From JBEVJK01 sp963791325 (GTDB taxonomy: Bacteria > Pseudomonadota > Alphaproteobacteria > Rhizobiales > Rhizobiaceae): 64,000 bases of DNA. The notes under the pieces were generated by a model, which worked only from the letters and a program-made list of their open reading frames with translations, was not told the origin of the DNA and did not search any database. Shown piece by piece: positions 15,850-26,746 of the stretch. Position numbers and translations under genes: made by a program. The stretch is from NCBI GenBank assembly GCA_963791325.1, contig CAWBRU010000005.1:1-64000 (forward strand). Reading direction: 5' to 3'. The stretch's first letter is position 1. Every line of letters starts with the position of its first letter.

Positions 15850-18800
15850 GATTGAACGTCTCGGCCTGGTCGATTCGCAACCCGGTTCCGGCGATCCTTT
15901 TGTTCCTGGTGCTGATGGCGCTCGGGCTGATGGCCTTTGCCAAGTTGCCGATCACCCGGTTCCCCAACATCGACGTCCCGCTCGTGTCGGTCGTGGTCAC
16001 CGATCCGGGGGTGGCGCCGAGCGAGCTCGAAACGCAGGTGACCAAGCGGATCGAAGACGCGGTCTCCAACATCAGCGGCGTCAAGAACGTCACCTCGACG
16101 ATCACCGAAGGCACGTCGACGACCTTGATCGAGTTCCGTCTCGAGGTCGACACGCAGACGGCGGTCAACGACGTCAAGGATGCCGTCGAGCGCATCCGCT
16201 CCGACCTTCCGGCGACGTCCAAGGAGCCGGTCGTCAACCGCATCGATGTCGAAGGCCAGGCCATTCTTACCTATGCGGTGTCGGCGCCGGCGATGACACC
16301 GGAAGAGCTGTCATGGTTCGTCGACGACACCGTGATCCGCAAGCTGCAGGGGCTGAAGGGCGTCGCGCGCGTCGACCGCTATGGCGGGGTGACCCGCGAG
16401 ATCCACATCGATGTCGATCCAGACCGGCTCAACGCGCTGGGCGTTTCGGCGGGTGACATCAACCGGGCGATGCGAGCGGCCAATGTCGATCTCACCGGCG
16501 GTAGTGCCGATTTCGGCGGCCGCGACCAAGCGATCCGCACGCTCGGCGGCGCTAAGGTGCTGGCCGATCTCGAAAAGCTCGAGATCCCGCTCGACGGGGG
16601 CCGCAAGGTGCTGTTGTCGGACCTCGCCAAGGTCACCGATTCATGGGAGGAGCCGAAATCCTTCGCCCGCGTCAACGGTCAGACGGTGGTATCGTTCGGC
16701 GTTTTCCGCGGCAAGGGCGAGAGCGACGTCGAGGTCAACGACCGGGCGATGGCCGCCGTCGACCAGCTCAATGCCGCCCATCCCGAGGTCACGATCACCA
16801 AGGTCGACGATTCGGTCACGTATACCGTGGGCAACTACGACGCCGCCATGGAGTCGCTGATCGAGGGCGCGTTGCTGTCGGTGATCGTGGTGTTCCTGTT
16901 CCTGCGCGATGTCCGTGCCACCCTGGTCGCCGCGGTGGCGCTGCCGCTGTCGATCATCCCGGCGTTCTGGGCGATCGACCTGATGGGCTTTTCGCTGAAC
17001 CTCGTCAGCCTGCTCGGCGTCACCCTCGTCGTCGGCATCCTGGTCGACGACGCCATCGTCGAGATCGAGAACATCGTGCGCCACGTCAAGATGGGCAAGA
17101 CACCCTATCGCGCCTCGCTCGAGGCGGCCGACGAGATCGGGCTGGCGGTGATTGCGATCTCGGCGACGATCATGGCGGTGTTCGCGCCGGTGAGCTTCAT
17201 GGGCGGCATCGCCGGCCAGTACTTCAAGCAGTTCGGCCTGACGGTCGCAGCCGCCGTGTTCTTCTCGCTGTTGGTCGCCCGGCTGATCACACCGATGCTC
17301 GCAGCCTACTTCCTGCGCGGCCATGGCCATGCCGAGCCGAAGCCCGGGCTGGTGATGCGCGGCTATCTCCGGCTGCTGACGGTGACGTTGAGATGGCGCT
17401 GGCTGACCTTGCTGGGCGGCATCGCGTTCTTTGCCGGGTCGATCTACGCCATCGGGTTTCTGCCGGCGGGCTTCATTCCCAAGGAAGACGCCAGCCGCAT
17501 CGTGTTTGCGCTCGAATTGCCGCCGGGCAGCCGGCTGGAGGACACCCGGCAGACCACCGATGCCGTCACCCGGCTGATCCATGAGGAGCCGGATGTCGAG
17601 AACGTCTATGTGATCGGCGGGTCGAGCCCGACCGGAACCCTGGAACCGCGGCTCGCCACCGTGGTCGCCGACCTCAAGCACAAATCCGAACGCGACGCCC
17701 CGCAGCACGAGATCGAGGAGATCCTGCTCAAGAAGCTGGAGACCGTCCCGGACCTGCGCGCCTATTTCGTCAACGATCGCGGCGAGCGGCAACTGGCGTT
17801 CGGCGTCATGGGCAGCGACGGCGCGGCGCTCGACGCCCAATCGCGCAAGATCCAGACGGCGATGGCGGCGACCGGGAAGTTCCGGGCCATCACCTCCAAT
17901 GCCGCTCTCGACCGGCCCGAAATCATCGTCACGCCCGACCTTGAGCGGCTGGCCGAGCTCGGTATCTCAACGGCAACGCTGTCGGAGACGCTGAGAATCG
18001 CGACGATCGGCGATATCGACGAGAACCTGGCCAAGTTCACCGTCGGCGACCGCCAGATCCCGATCCGGGTTCAGCTGAACGAGGCTGCGCGCGACGACCT
18101 GGCGGTAGTGAGCGCGTTGCCGGTGCGCACGCCGGCCGGGGTGAGCGTGCCGCTCTCCTCGGTGGCAAAAATCCGTTTCGGCCAGGGGCCGTCCTCGATC
18201 AACCGCTTCAACCGCGAACGCCGCGTGGTGATCGGCGCCGACATGGCGCGCGGCGCCGAGCTCGGCCAGGGACTGGAGACCGTTTGGGCTCTGCCGGCGG
18301 TGAAGGCGATGCCGCCCGGCACCCGCATCCAGGAGACCGGCGACGCCGAGGTGATGGGCGAGGTCTTTGCCGGCTTCGCGGCCGCGATGGCGACCGGGCT
18401 GATGCTTGTGCTGGTGGTGCTCATTCTATTGTTCGGCTCGGTGTTCCACTCCTTTACCATCTTGGGATCGCTGCCGCTCGCCATCGGCGGCGTGGTGGCG
18501 GCGCTGTGGCTGACCAACTCTGCCGTGTCGATGCCGGTGGTGATCGGCATCCTGATGCTGATGGGCATCGTCACCAAGAACGCCATCATGCTCGTCGATT
18601 TCGCCGTCGAAGAGGTCAAGCAGGGCGTGTCCCGGAGCGAGGCGATTGTCGATGCGGGGCGCAAGCGGGCGCGGCCGATCGTCATGACGACCATCGCCAT
18701 GTCGGCCGGCATGATCCCGGCCTCGCTGGCGCTCGGCGACGGCGGCGAGTTCCGGGCCCCTATGGCGATTGCGGTGATCGGCGGCCTGCTGGTCTCGACC

Positions 18801-18989
18801 TTCCTGTCGCTGGTGTTCGTGCCGTCCTTCTACACGCTGATGGACGACGCCGCGAACGGCACCGCCCAGCTGTTCCGGCGGCTGATCAAGCCCAACGCCA
18901 AGGACGAGCCGGAGGACACCGCCGGCGCCAGCAATGTGCACGCGATGGCGCGCGCCGCCGGCCGCGAGCTGCCGTTGGCGGCCGAGTAG
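15846..18989 (+). CDS. RND efflux transporter permease
   Basis: A 1047-residue inner-membrane pump of the resistance-nodulation-division superfamily (HAE1/AcrB-like). Two repeated halves each have one N-terminal membrane span, a large periplasmic loop and a bundle of further spans. The fourth-span motif 'GILVDDAIVEIENIVRH' (about residue 400) carries the two Asp residues of the proton relay. The C-terminal half shows 'GIVTKNAIMLVDFA'. Length matches the family. It works with the adaptor encoded upstream and is probably repressed by the adjacent TetR protein. Substrates cannot be predicted. Confidence 0.94.
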   Translation: MRLNVSAWSIRNPVPAILLFLVLMALGLMAFAKLPITRFPNIDVPLVSVVVTDPGVAPSELETQVTKRIEDAVSNISGVKNVTSTITEGTSTTLIEFRLEVDTQTAVNDVKDAVERIRSDLPATSKEPVVNRIDVEGQAILTYAVSAPAMTPEELSWFVDDTVIRKLQGLKGVARVDRYGGVTREIHIDVDPDRLNALGVSAGDINRAMRAANVDLTGGSADFGGRDQAIRTLGGAKVLADLEKLEIPLDGGRKVLLSDLAKVTDSWEEPKSFARVNGQTVVSFGVFRGKGESDVEVNDRAMAAVDQLNAAHPEVTITKVDDSVTYTVGNYDAAMESLIEGALLSVIVVFLFLRDVRATLVAAVALPLSIIPAFWAIDLMGFSLNLVSLLGVTLVVGILVDDAIVEIENIVRHVKMGKTPYRASLEAADEIGLAVIAISATIMAVFAPVSFMGGIAGQYFKQFGLTVAAAVFFSLLVARLITPMLAAYFLRGHGHAEPKPGLVMRGYLRLLTVTLRWRWLTLLGGIAFFAGSIYAIGFLPAGFIPKEDASRIVFALELPPGSRLEDTRQTTDAVTRLIHEEPDVENVYVIGGSSPTGTLEPRLATVVADLKHKSERDAPQHEIEEILLKKLETVPDLRAYFVNDRGERQLAFGVMGSDGAALDAQSRKIQTAMAATGKFRAITSNAALDRPEIIVTPDLERLAELGISTATLSETLRIATIGDIDENLAKFTVGDRQIPIRVQLNEAARDDLAVVSALPVRTPAGVSVPLSSVAKIRFGQGPSSINRFNRERRVVIGADMARGAELGQGLETVWALPAVKAMPPGTRIQETGDAEVMGEVFAGFAAAMATGLMLVLVVLILLFGSVFHSFTILGSLPLAIGGVVAALWLTNSAVSMPVVIGILMLMGIVTKNAIMLVDFAVEEVKQGVSRSEAIVDAGRKRARPIVMTTIAMSAGMIPASLALGDGGEFRAPMAIAVIGGLLVSTFLSLVFVPSFYTLMDDAANGTAQLFRRLIKPNAKDEPEDTAGASNVHAMARAAGRELPLAAE

Positions 18990-19001
18990 GCCGGCCGGCT
19001 C

Positions 19002-20168
19002 TCAGACGAACGGCTGCCCGACCTCATATTTCTTCGGCACCAGGCGCTTGAGATAGGCCATCGCCTGCTCCGACAGCTGGTTGCGGTCGGCCAGCAGGAA
19101 GTCGTCCGGCATGTGCCGGGTCTTGCCGGCAACGTCGCCTAGCGCCACCTTGCGCAACACCGTCTTGCCTGCCTGCTCCTGAAGTGCGACCGAGCCGCCG
19201 CCATTGTCGGCGGTGTCGACCGCGAACACGCCGGCGTCGTAGGCTTCCCTGGCATCGATCTCGCTGATGGCGCCGATATAGCCGCGAGGCATGTAGCCCA
19301 GCGCATCGACCCGCGCCCGCTTGCCGGGCAAGCCTTCGGCCAGCGCCCGCTCAAACGCCATCGGCAGATCGCTGCCCGAGAGCTTGATGTTGCCATGGGC
19401 ATCGCGCTCGAGCTTGTCGGGAGGAACCAGGCTCTCCACCAGCGCCTTGCCGTCCGCGGTGGACACCCCTTCCGATACCGCCACGATGCAGCGCTTGTAT
19501 CGATCGAGGGTTTTGGCGACATCGTCGATGAAGCGCTCCACCGAGAACGGCCGCTCCGGGACGTAGAGGAGATGCGGACCGTCGTCGTCGGCCTCGCGCC
19601 AGGCTGCGGACGCGGCGGTGAGGAAGCCGGCATGACGGCCCATGACGATGCCGACATAGACGCCGGGCAACGCCCGAAAGTCGAGATCGACGCTCTTGAA
19701 GGCGCCGGCCACGAACTCCGCGGCGGAGATGAAGCCCGGGGTGTGGTCGTTCTCGACCAAATCGTTGTCGATCGTCTTCGGCGCATGGACGAACGCGATC
19801 TTCCCGCCGGCCGCATTGGCGAGAATCTGCTGGGTGCCGGCCGTGTCATTGCCGCCGATGTAGATGAAGGCGTCCGCGCCGACCTTCTGCAGGCCCTTGA
19901 GGACGACGTCGCAATAGGCCGCGTCCGGCTTGTCGCGGGTGCTGCCCAGGGCCGCACTCGGGGTGCGGGCGATCCTCTGCAGCCGCTCCGGCGCGACCTC
20001 GGCGAAGTCGACATAGTCGCTGTCGCGGATGCCGCGCACGCCGTGACGCGCCCCGAGGATCCGGGCGTCGGGGTGGCGGCGCCTGATCTCGACGACGGCG
20101 CCGGCCACCGTCTGATTGATGACGGCGGTCGGACCGCCCCCTTGTGCGATGACGAAGGTGCGGGGCAT
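19002..20168 (-). CDS. pfp: PPi-dependent 6-phosphofructokinase
   Basis: A 388-residue phosphofructokinase that interconverts fructose 6-phosphate and fructose 1,6-bisphosphate. Pyrophosphate specificity is indicated by 'GGNDT' near residue 104 (Asp where ATP enzymes have Gly) and by 'PKTIDNDL' (Lys where ATP enzymes have Gly). 'GGGPTAVIN' begins the N-terminal phosphate-binding loop. The ATG at 20168 has a strong GGGAGGA ribosome binding site; an upstream open extension is not conserved. It converges on the RND gene with only 12 bases between. Use of PPi makes the step reversible, fitting organisms with an incomplete Embden-Meyerhof pathway. Confidence 0.92.
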   Translation of the reverse strand: MPRTFVIAQGGGPTAVINQTVAGAVVEIRRRHPDARILGARHGVRGIRDSDYVDFAEVAPERLQRIARTPSAALGSTRDKPDAAYCDVVLKGLQKVGADAFIYIGGNDTAGTQQILANAAGGKIAFVHAPKTIDNDLVENDHTPGFISAAEFVAGAFKSVDLDFRALPGVYVGIVMGRHAGFLTAASAAWREADDDGPHLLYVPERPFSVERFIDDVAKTLDRYKRCIVAVSEGVSTADGKALVESLVPPDKLERDAHGNIKLSGSDLPMAFERALAEGLPGKRARVDALGYMPRGYIGAISEIDAREAYDAGVFAVDTADNGGGSVALQEQAGKTVLRKVALGDVAGKTRHMPDDFLLADRNQLSEQAMAYLKRLVPKKYEVGQPFV

Positions 20169-20242
20169 CGGATCCTCCCGTGCTGCGATGCGGGAGGCTA
20201 CCTTGGCGTTTCGCCGGCCGCTCTGCAACGGCCTTTTGGCGC

Positions 20243-21040
20243 CTAGCCGACGACGACGGGGGCTTTGCCGGAAACCCGGTTGTAGAGGTCGATGATGTCC
20301 TGGTTGATCAGCCGCACGCAGCCCGACGACATCGCCTGGCCGATCGACCACCATTCCGGCGAGCCATGGATGCGGTAGCCGGTGTCGACATCGTCCTTGT
20401 AGATGTAGAGCGCGCGGGCTCCGAGCGGATTGTCGAGGCCGCCGGGCTCACCGTTGCGCCATTTCTCCAGTTCCGGCTTGCGCGCGATCATCTCGGCCGG
20501 CGGCGTCCACAACGGCCATTTCTTGCCGTATTGGATGTTGGCGCGGCCGGCCCAACGGAAGCCGTCGCGTCCGATGCCGACCCCGTAGCGGATCGCATCG
20601 CCGCCCGGCTGGACAAGGTAGAGGAAGCGCTCCTGCAGGTTGACGACGATGGTGCCGGGCGCCTCGCCCGTCGGGTCGACGACGATCTGGCGCCGGAACT
20701 TGGCGTTGACCTTCTCGAACGGCACCTCGGGCAGCTGAAAGCCTTCGTCGGTGAACGAGGCATACATCAAGTCGGGGCTGGTCACCGCGCGGTCGACACT
20801 GATCTGCGGGCGGATGGCGCCTGTGGTGGTGGGATCGACGCCCAGGTCCGGCATGTCCATGGTACGCGAACAGCCGGCAACCCCCAACGCCATTGCGCCG
20901 AGGCCCGCCAGGACCTCGCGGCGGGAGGCCTGACGGCCCGCGGCGGGCAAAGAGCGAAGCAAGGCACTCGGGAACTGACGCGACACGCCGGCAAGCCTCT
21001 CGATCAACACGCCACAAGGAAGCGTCCCACAGGTAACCAA
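20243..21040 (-). CDS. L,D-transpeptidase (YkuD-type) lipoprotein
   Basis: Up to 265 residues, with a C-terminal YkuD catalytic domain. The active-site motif has His in 'YRIHGSPEWWSIG' and Cys in 'SSGCVRL' near residues 224-244. The N-terminus is Tat/lipoprotein-like: twin Arg (ASRREVLAGLG) and a lipobox VAGC with the lipidated Cys at about residue 57. The first 35 residues may be untranslated if a downstream start is used, because the signal begins near residue 38. Such enzymes make 3-3 crosslinks in peptidoglycan or anchor proteins to it, in the periplasm. It lies in the same direction as, and upstream of, the PPi-PFK gene, with 74 bases between. Confidence 0.9.
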   Translation of the reverse strand: MVTCGTLPCGVLIERLAGVSRQFPSALLRSLPAAGRQASRREVLAGLGAMALGVAGCSRTMDMPDLGVDPTTTGAIRPQISVDRAVTSPDLMYASFTDEGFQLPEVPFEKVNAKFRRQIVVDPTGEAPGTIVVNLQERFLYLVQPGGDAIRYGVGIGRDGFRWAGRANIQYGKKWPLWTPPAEMIARKPELEKWRNGEPGGLDNPLGARALYIYKDDVDTGYRIHGSPEWWSIGQAMSSGCVRLINQDIIDLYNRVSGKAPVVVG

Positions 21041-21160
21041 TCATGGTTGACAAAGACTGAACGGCTGGACCGATCGCCGGGCGGGGCTGGCCTGCCCGCG
21101 GCCCTTGAAGTCGGCCGGGGCTCTATGCCTGATGGGTGAAAAGCAGCATGGGGACCGATT

Positions 21161-23170
21161 TTGAGGACGGTGACGGAATTTCCACGCGGGATCGTCGAAT
21201 GGCCGGATGTCGGCATCTCCATGCCGGATGGCTGCCGCCTCTCGGCCCGCATCTGGCTGCCGGAGGACGCCGGAACGCGTCCGGTGCCGGCGATCCTGGA
21301 GCATCTTCCCTACCGCAAGCGCGACGGCACTGCCGCGCGCGATGCGCTGACCCACCCCTACTTCGCCGGCCACGGCTATGCGTCGATCCGCGTCGACATG
21401 CGCGGCAACGGCGATTCGGAAGGGTTGATGGAGGACGAATACAGCGAGCAGGAGCTCGACGACGCCTGTCGGGTGATCGCCTGGGCGCGCCGGCAGCCCT
21501 GGTGCAACGGGCGGGTCGGGATGATGGGCATCTCCTGGGGCGGCTTCAACAGCCTCCAGGTCGCGGCCAAGCAACCGCCCGGCCTCGAAGCGGTGATCAC
21601 ACTTTGCTCCACCGACGACCGCTATGCCGACGACATCCACTACAAGGGCGGGCTGTTGCTCAACGAGAATCTGGGGTGGGGCGCCACCATGCTGTCCTAC
21701 TCCTCGCGGCCGCCGGACCCGCTGGTGGTCGGCGCGGAACGTTGGCGCGAGCTATGGCTCGAGCGCCTGGAGAACGAGCCGTTTCTGCCGGCGGTGTGGC
21801 TCAAGCATCAGCGCCGCGACGCCTACTGGAAGCGTGGCTCGATCTGCGAGGATTTCTCAGACGTTCAGGCTGCGACCTTGGCGGTCGGCGGCTGGGGCGA
21901 CGCCTACAAGAATGCCGTGGCCCGCATCGTCGACGGCATCACCGCTCCGGCCAAGGGCATCCTTGGGCCCTGGGTCCACAAATATCCGCATTTCGCCGTG
22001 CCGCAGCCGGCGATCGGCTTCCTCCAGGAAGCGTTGCGGTGGTGGGATCGTTGGCTGAAGGACATCGACACCAAGGTCGAGGCCGAGCCGCGGCTGCGCG
22101 TCTATGTCATGGATTCGGTGCGGCCGCGCCGCTGGTATGAGGATCGCCCCGGCCGCTGGATCGGCCTCGACGGCTGGCGGGAGCCTGGCGAAGGTGGGCT
22201 CACTCTGGCCGCCGGGCCCGGCGGAACCCTTGGCCCCGAAGCCGGCGATCTCGGCGCCGGCATAGCGGTGGCTTCGCCGCAGGACTGCGGCCTCGCCGGC
22301 GGCGAATATTGCGCGATCTGGCTGGGGCCGGAGATGCCGGGCGACCAGCGCCCCGATGACGAGCGCTCGGCGGTCTTCGATACCGCGCCGCTCTCGGCCG
22401 CGCTCGACATTGTCGGCACGCCGGTGCTCAGCCTGCGCCTCTCCGCCGACCGGCCGCAGGCGATGGTGGCGGCGCGCCTCTGCGAAGTGCATTCCGACGG
22501 CGCCTCGACACGAATCAGCTACGCCGTCTTCAATCTCGGCCATCGTTTCGGACACGATACGGTCTCGCCGGTGGTCCCGGGGGAGATCATGGAGGTCGAG
22601 CTCCGCCTCGACGATGTCGCCTACCGCGCGGCCGCCGGCAACCGGTTGAGGTTGGCCCTTTCCTCCGCATACTGGCCGCTGGTCTGGCCTTCGCCGCAAA
22701 CGGTCACCCTGACGCTCCACAGTGCCGAGCTCGCTTTACCGACCGTCGGGGATCAGACAACCGATATAGGCTTTGCCGACCCGGAGGGCGCCCGCCCTTG
22801 GCAAATCGAGATCGTGCGGGAGAGCGCCCATCGCCGGGAGATCGAGCCCGATCAAACGAACGGCACGGTCAGGCTCGACATCCTCGACGATTTCGGTGAG
22901 GTCCGCGACCTCGAGCACGGCTTGGTGAGCGGCAGCGTGGCCCGCGAAAGCTGGACCATCCATCCGGCCGATCCCTTGTCGGCGCGCGGCGAGGCACACT
23001 GGACGCAAACCCTGTCGCGCGGCGAATGGGCGATCCGCACAGAGGCCTTCAGCCGGATGCGGTGCGATGCCCGGAACTTCCACCTTACGGGGCGCCTGCT
23101 GGCCTATGAGGGCGATTCCCTGGTTTTTGAGCGGAATTTCGACGAGCTGATCGCGCGGGACGGCATCTGA
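21161..23170 (+). CDS. CocE/NonD-family hydrolase (peptidase S15-like)
   Basis: About 669 residues, in two parts: an N-terminal X-Pro dipeptidyl-peptidase S15 alpha/beta-hydrolase domain with nucleophile Ser125 (GISWGG) and a His in 'GPWVHKYPH' near residue 281, and a C-terminal jelly-roll domain (from about residue 340) as in cocaine esterase. No ATG fits: the candidates are TTG at 21161 (GGGGA 6 bases upstream) or GTG at 21170, so the start is uncertain by a few codons. No signal peptide is seen. It may hydrolyse an ester, an amide or a beta-lactam-like bond. Neighbours give no clue to substrate, and it stands alone between a divergent transpeptidase gene and an ABC operon. Confidence 0.88.
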   Translation: MRTVTEFPRGIVEWPDVGISMPDGCRLSARIWLPEDAGTRPVPAILEHLPYRKRDGTAARDALTHPYFAGHGYASIRVDMRGNGDSEGLMEDEYSEQELDDACRVIAWARRQPWCNGRVGMMGISWGGFNSLQVAAKQPPGLEAVITLCSTDDRYADDIHYKGGLLLNENLGWGATMLSYSSRPPDPLVVGAERWRELWLERLENEPFLPAVWLKHQRRDAYWKRGSICEDFSDVQAATLAVGGWGDAYKNAVARIVDGITAPAKGILGPWVHKYPHFAVPQPAIGFLQEALRWWDRWLKDIDTKVEAEPRLRVYVMDSVRPRRWYEDRPGRWIGLDGWREPGEGGLTLAAGPGGTLGPEAGDLGAGIAVASPQDCGLAGGEYCAIWLGPEMPGDQRPDDERSAVFDTAPLSAALDIVGTPVLSLRLSADRPQAMVAARLCEVHSDGASTRISYAVFNLGHRFGHDTVSPVVPGEIMEVELRLDDVAYRAAAGNRLRLALSSAYWPLVWPSPQTVTLTLHSAELALPTVGDQTTDIGFADPEGARPWQIEIVRESAHRREIEPDQTNGTVRLDILDDFGEVRDLEHGLVSGSVARESWTIHPADPLSARGEAHWTQTLSRGEWAIRTEAFSRMRCDARNFHLTGRLLAYEGDSLVFERNFDELIARDGI

Positions 23171-23323
23171 GCCGCGCCTGATTGGTCCACCCCTAGCACA
23201 CCATTTACGCCACGGAATGTCGCATTGAGCCTTGCGGCACGCTTTTGCTTGCGTTCAATATCGCCTGAACAAAGACGCCGAATGGTCGAATTCGGGCCAC
23301 AACCAGAGTGAGGAACGAACTAA

Positions 23324-24920
23324 ATGTCGGACGAATTGCATTATCTCAGCAGGCGTGCGGTGCTCGGCAAGCTGAGCCGGCGGGACTTTCTCGGCCGGGC
23401 GGCAGCGCTCGGGGTCACCGCCGCTTTCGCAGACACCTTGCTGGGCAGCGCCGCACGCGCCGAGGGGCCGCAGAAGGGCGGGCAGCTGAAGGCCGGCATG
23501 CAGGGCGGCGCGGCAACCGATAGCCTCGACCCGGCGGTGTGGGCGAGCCAGGTGCCCTATTTCTTCGGACGCCAATGGGCCGAGCAGCTGGTTCAGATCT
23601 CGCCCGACGGGCAGGTCAAGCCGGCGCTGGCGGAAGAGTGGGGGGCCTCCGACGATGCCAAGGTCTGGACCTTCAAGATCCGCAAGGGCGTCCAGTTCCA
23701 CGACGGCAAGGAGATGACCCCGGCCGACGTCGTCGCGACGATGGAGCGGCATTCGGACGAGAAGTCGAAATCCGGCGCGCTCGGCATCATGGGCGGAATC
23801 GACAACGTCAAAGCCAATGGCAACGAGGTGGTGTTCACGCTCAAGGAGCCGAATGCCGATCTGCCTTATCTGCTCGACGACTACCACCTGATGATCCAGC
23901 CGAACGGCGGCAAGGACAATCCCGACCGCCGGCATCGGCACCGGGCCCTACAAGGTCACCGTCAATGAGCCCGGTGTGCGCCTGGGCGGCGAGAAGTTTG
24001 CCAACTACTGGCGCGACGACCGCGGCTTTGCCGATCAGATCGAAATCATCGTCATCAACGATCCGACGGCGCGCATGGCGGCGCTGCAGGGCAGCCAGGT
24101 CGACATGGTCAACCGCGTCGAACCGAAGATCGTCGAGCCTGATCAAGAACGTCGCCGGGCGGTGACGATCCAGAACGTCGCCGGCCACGGCCACTATGTG
24201 CTTCATCTGCCCATTGCAACACCGCGCCGTTCGACAACAACGATCTGCAGGCTTGCGCTCAAGCTGGCGCTCGACCGTGAGGAGATGCTGCAGAAGATCC
24301 TGATGGGTTACGGCACGATCGGCAACGATACGCCGATCAACAAGGCCTATCCGCTGTTCACCGAGATCGAGCAGCGCGTGTTCGACCCCGAAAAGGCCGC
24401 CTTCCACTACAAGAAGTCTGGCCACAGCGGCTCGGTGCTGCTGCGCACCTCCGACGTCGGCGTTCCCCGGCGCGGTCGATGCCGCCCAGCTCTACCAGCA
24501 GAGCGCCGCGAAGGCCGGGCATCACCATCGAGGTCAAGCGCGAGCCGGGTGACGGCTACTGGACCGACGTCTGGAACAAGCAGCCGTTCTCGGCCTCCTA
24601 TTGGGGCGGCCGGCCGACCCAGGACCAGATGTACTCGACCGCCTATTATTCGAAGGCCGACTGGAACGACACCCGCTTCAAGCGCGAGGACTTCGACAAG
24701 ATGCTGTTCCAGGCCCGCGCCGAACTCGATCCGGACAAGCGCAAGGCGCTCTACAAATCGACGGGCGAGATGGTGCGCGACGAAGGCGGGGTCATCGGTG
24801 CCGATGTTCAACGACTTCATCGACGCCACCGGACCGAAGGTTGCGGGCTGGGTCCCGGACGGCAATCGGAGATGATGGACGGCTATGCGCTGTCGCAAGT
24901 GCTGGGTCAAGGCCGCCTGA
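23324..24920 (+). pseudogene. Frameshifted ABC transporter substrate-binding protein (SBP_bac_5, peptide type)
   Basis: The first 200 or so codons read cleanly: a Tat signal (SRRDFLGRAAALG, from residue 18, cleavage near 46) followed by a family 5 extracellular solute-binding domain. From about 23927 onward the same protein continues in shifting frames. My reading finds about 12 single-base indels, near 23927, 24138, 24158, 24162, 24201, 24210, 24248, 24459, 24518, 24797, 24868 and 24902. Most lengthen a short run by one base. Joined up, the product runs to the TGA at 24918-24920 with a normal length of about 530 residues and no nonsense substitution. It heads a dipeptide/opine-type transporter operon. 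Either a recently damaged gene or, more likely, local sequencing error. Confidence 0.8.
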
Positions 24921-24940
24921 GCCGGAGCAGGACATCCGGC

Positions 24941-25904
24941 ATGTCCTCAGCCCTCGTGCGATTGATCGCCCAGCGCATCGTGCTGGGCATCCTCTTGATG
25001 CTGGCGGTCTCGGTGCTGATCTTCGTCGGCACGCAGATCCTGCCGGGCGATGTCGCCCAATCGATCCTCGGCCAGTCGGCGACGCCGGAGGCGGTCGCCA
25101 ATCTGCGCGAATGCTCGGCCTCGACCGATCCGGACCTATGTCCGCTATTTCCGTGGCTCGGCGGCGTCTTGACCGGCGATCTCGGCACCTCCTGTCGGCC
25201 GGCCAGGACATGGCCGGCTCGCGATCGGCAGGCGCCTGTGGCAACACGCTGTTCCTCGCCTTCTGGGCCGCGCATCCTGTCGGTCCCGCTGGCGATCCGC
25301 TGGGCTGGTCGCGGTGCGCTACCGCAACGGCCCGGTCGACAAGACCATTTCCGGCATCGTTCGCTCGCCTCGATCTCGCTGCCCGAGTTCTTCATCGGCT
25401 ATCTGCTGATCCTACTTCGTCGCGGTGAAGCTTCAATGGCTGCCGAGCGTGTCGACCGTCTACGAGGGCATGTCCTTCGTCGACCGGCTGACGGCGATTG
25501 CTTTGCCGGTCTGACGCTGACTTTCGTGGTCTTCGCCCACATGATGCGGATGACCCGGGCAGCGATTCTCAACGTCATGCAGTCGGCCTATATCGAGACG
25601 GCCGAGCTCAAGGGCCTCGCGCCCGATCGAGATCATCCGCCGCCACGCCTTCCCCGAACGCGGTCGCGCCGATCATCAACGTCGTCATGCTCAACCTTGC
25701 CTACCTGGTGGTCGGCGTCGTCGTGGTCGAGGTGATCTTCGTCTATCCCGGCATGGGCCAGTATCTGGTCGACCCGTGGCCAAGCGCGACGTGCCGGTGG
25801 TGCAGGCCTGCGGGCTGGTGTTCGCCGCCGTCTACATCATCCTCAACATCATCGCCGACATCGCGGCGATCGTCGCCAACCCGCGGCTCAGGCACCCCAA
25901 GTGA
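24941..25904 (+). pseudogene. Frameshifted ABC transporter permease (DppB-type)
   Basis: Starts MSSALVRLIAQRIVLGILLM, with the typical DppB membrane span and 'ILPGDVAQSILGQSATPEA'. Following the protein through all frames recovers an almost complete permease of about 320 residues, including 'ISLPEFFIGYLLI', 'MMRMTRAAILNVMQSAYIETAELKGL' and the C-terminal 'EVIFVYPGMGQYLVD'. To do this, about 15 single-base insertions or deletions must be corrected (for example near 25108, 25152, 25411, 25515, 25624, 25658 and 25775). The natural stop is TGA at 25902-25904. The reading as written cannot yield a functional protein. Neighbours are the binding protein upstream and a second permease six bases downstream. 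Confidence 0.78.
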
Positions 25905-25910
25905 GCGCGC

Positions 25911-26746
25911 ATGCTTGAGCTCCGACGCATCCCGCTGGGCGCCTGGGTCGGCCTGATCCTCGACCGGGCTGTTCCTGTTCGTCGCCGTATTCGCGCCGCT
26001 GATCGCCCCCTATCGCGAGGACCAGATCGTGGGCGATGTGTGGCAGCCGCGCTCGGCCGCTCACTGCTCGGCACCGACAATCTCGGACGCGATCTCCTGT
26101 CGCGGATGATCTACGGCGCCCGCACCACGATCTTCGTCGCCGCTCACGGCGACGGTCGATCTCGTTCATCCTCGGCTCGGTGCTCGGCTTCACAGCGGCG
26201 GTGCTCGGCGGCTGGTTCGACAGCTGATGTCGCGCTTCGTCGACTTGCTGATGGCGATCCCGACCCTGATCTTCGCGCTGGTCGTGCTGTCGGTCCTGCC
26301 GACCACGCTGGTCATCCTGATCCTGGTCATGGCGCATCCTGGACTCGACCCGCGTCTACCGCCTGTCGCGGGCGGTGGCGATCGATATCAACGTCATGGA
26401 TTTCGTCGAGGCCGCGCAGCTGCGGGGCGAGGGGAGCCGCTGGATCGTCTTCCGCGAGATCCTGCCCAATGCACTGTCGCCGCTGGTCTCGCGAATTCGG
26501 CCTGCGCTTCGTCTTTGCGATGCTGTTCCTGTCGACGCTCTCCTTCCTCGGGCTCGGCATGCAGCCGCCGGCAGGCCGACTGGGGCGGCATGGTCAAGGA
26601 GAACAAGGACGGCATCGTCTTCGGTATCGCCGCAGCGCTGATTCCTGGCGGCGGCGATCGCGGCGCTCGCGATCTGCGTCAATCTCGTGGTCGACTGGGT
26701 GCTCAACCGCACCACCGATCTCAAAGGAGGCCGCGGCAATGGCTAG
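25911..26746 (+). pseudogene. Frameshifted ABC transporter permease (DppC-type)
   Basis: Starts MLELRRIPLGAWVGLIL and, when read through three frames, gives a DppC-like permease of about 275 residues. Recognisable parts are 'LLGTDNLGRDLLSRMIYGARTTIFVA' (cut across a frame change), 'VEAAQLRGEGSRWIVFREILPNALSPL' and 'LFLSTLSFLGLGMQPP'. About nine indels are needed, near 25970, 26062, 26143, 26157, 26221, 26336, 26494, 26574 and 26645. The proper TAG at 26744-26746 overlaps the ATG of the ATPase gene, as in an intact operon. All other coding features are preserved, so the damage is recent or artificial. Confidence 0.76.
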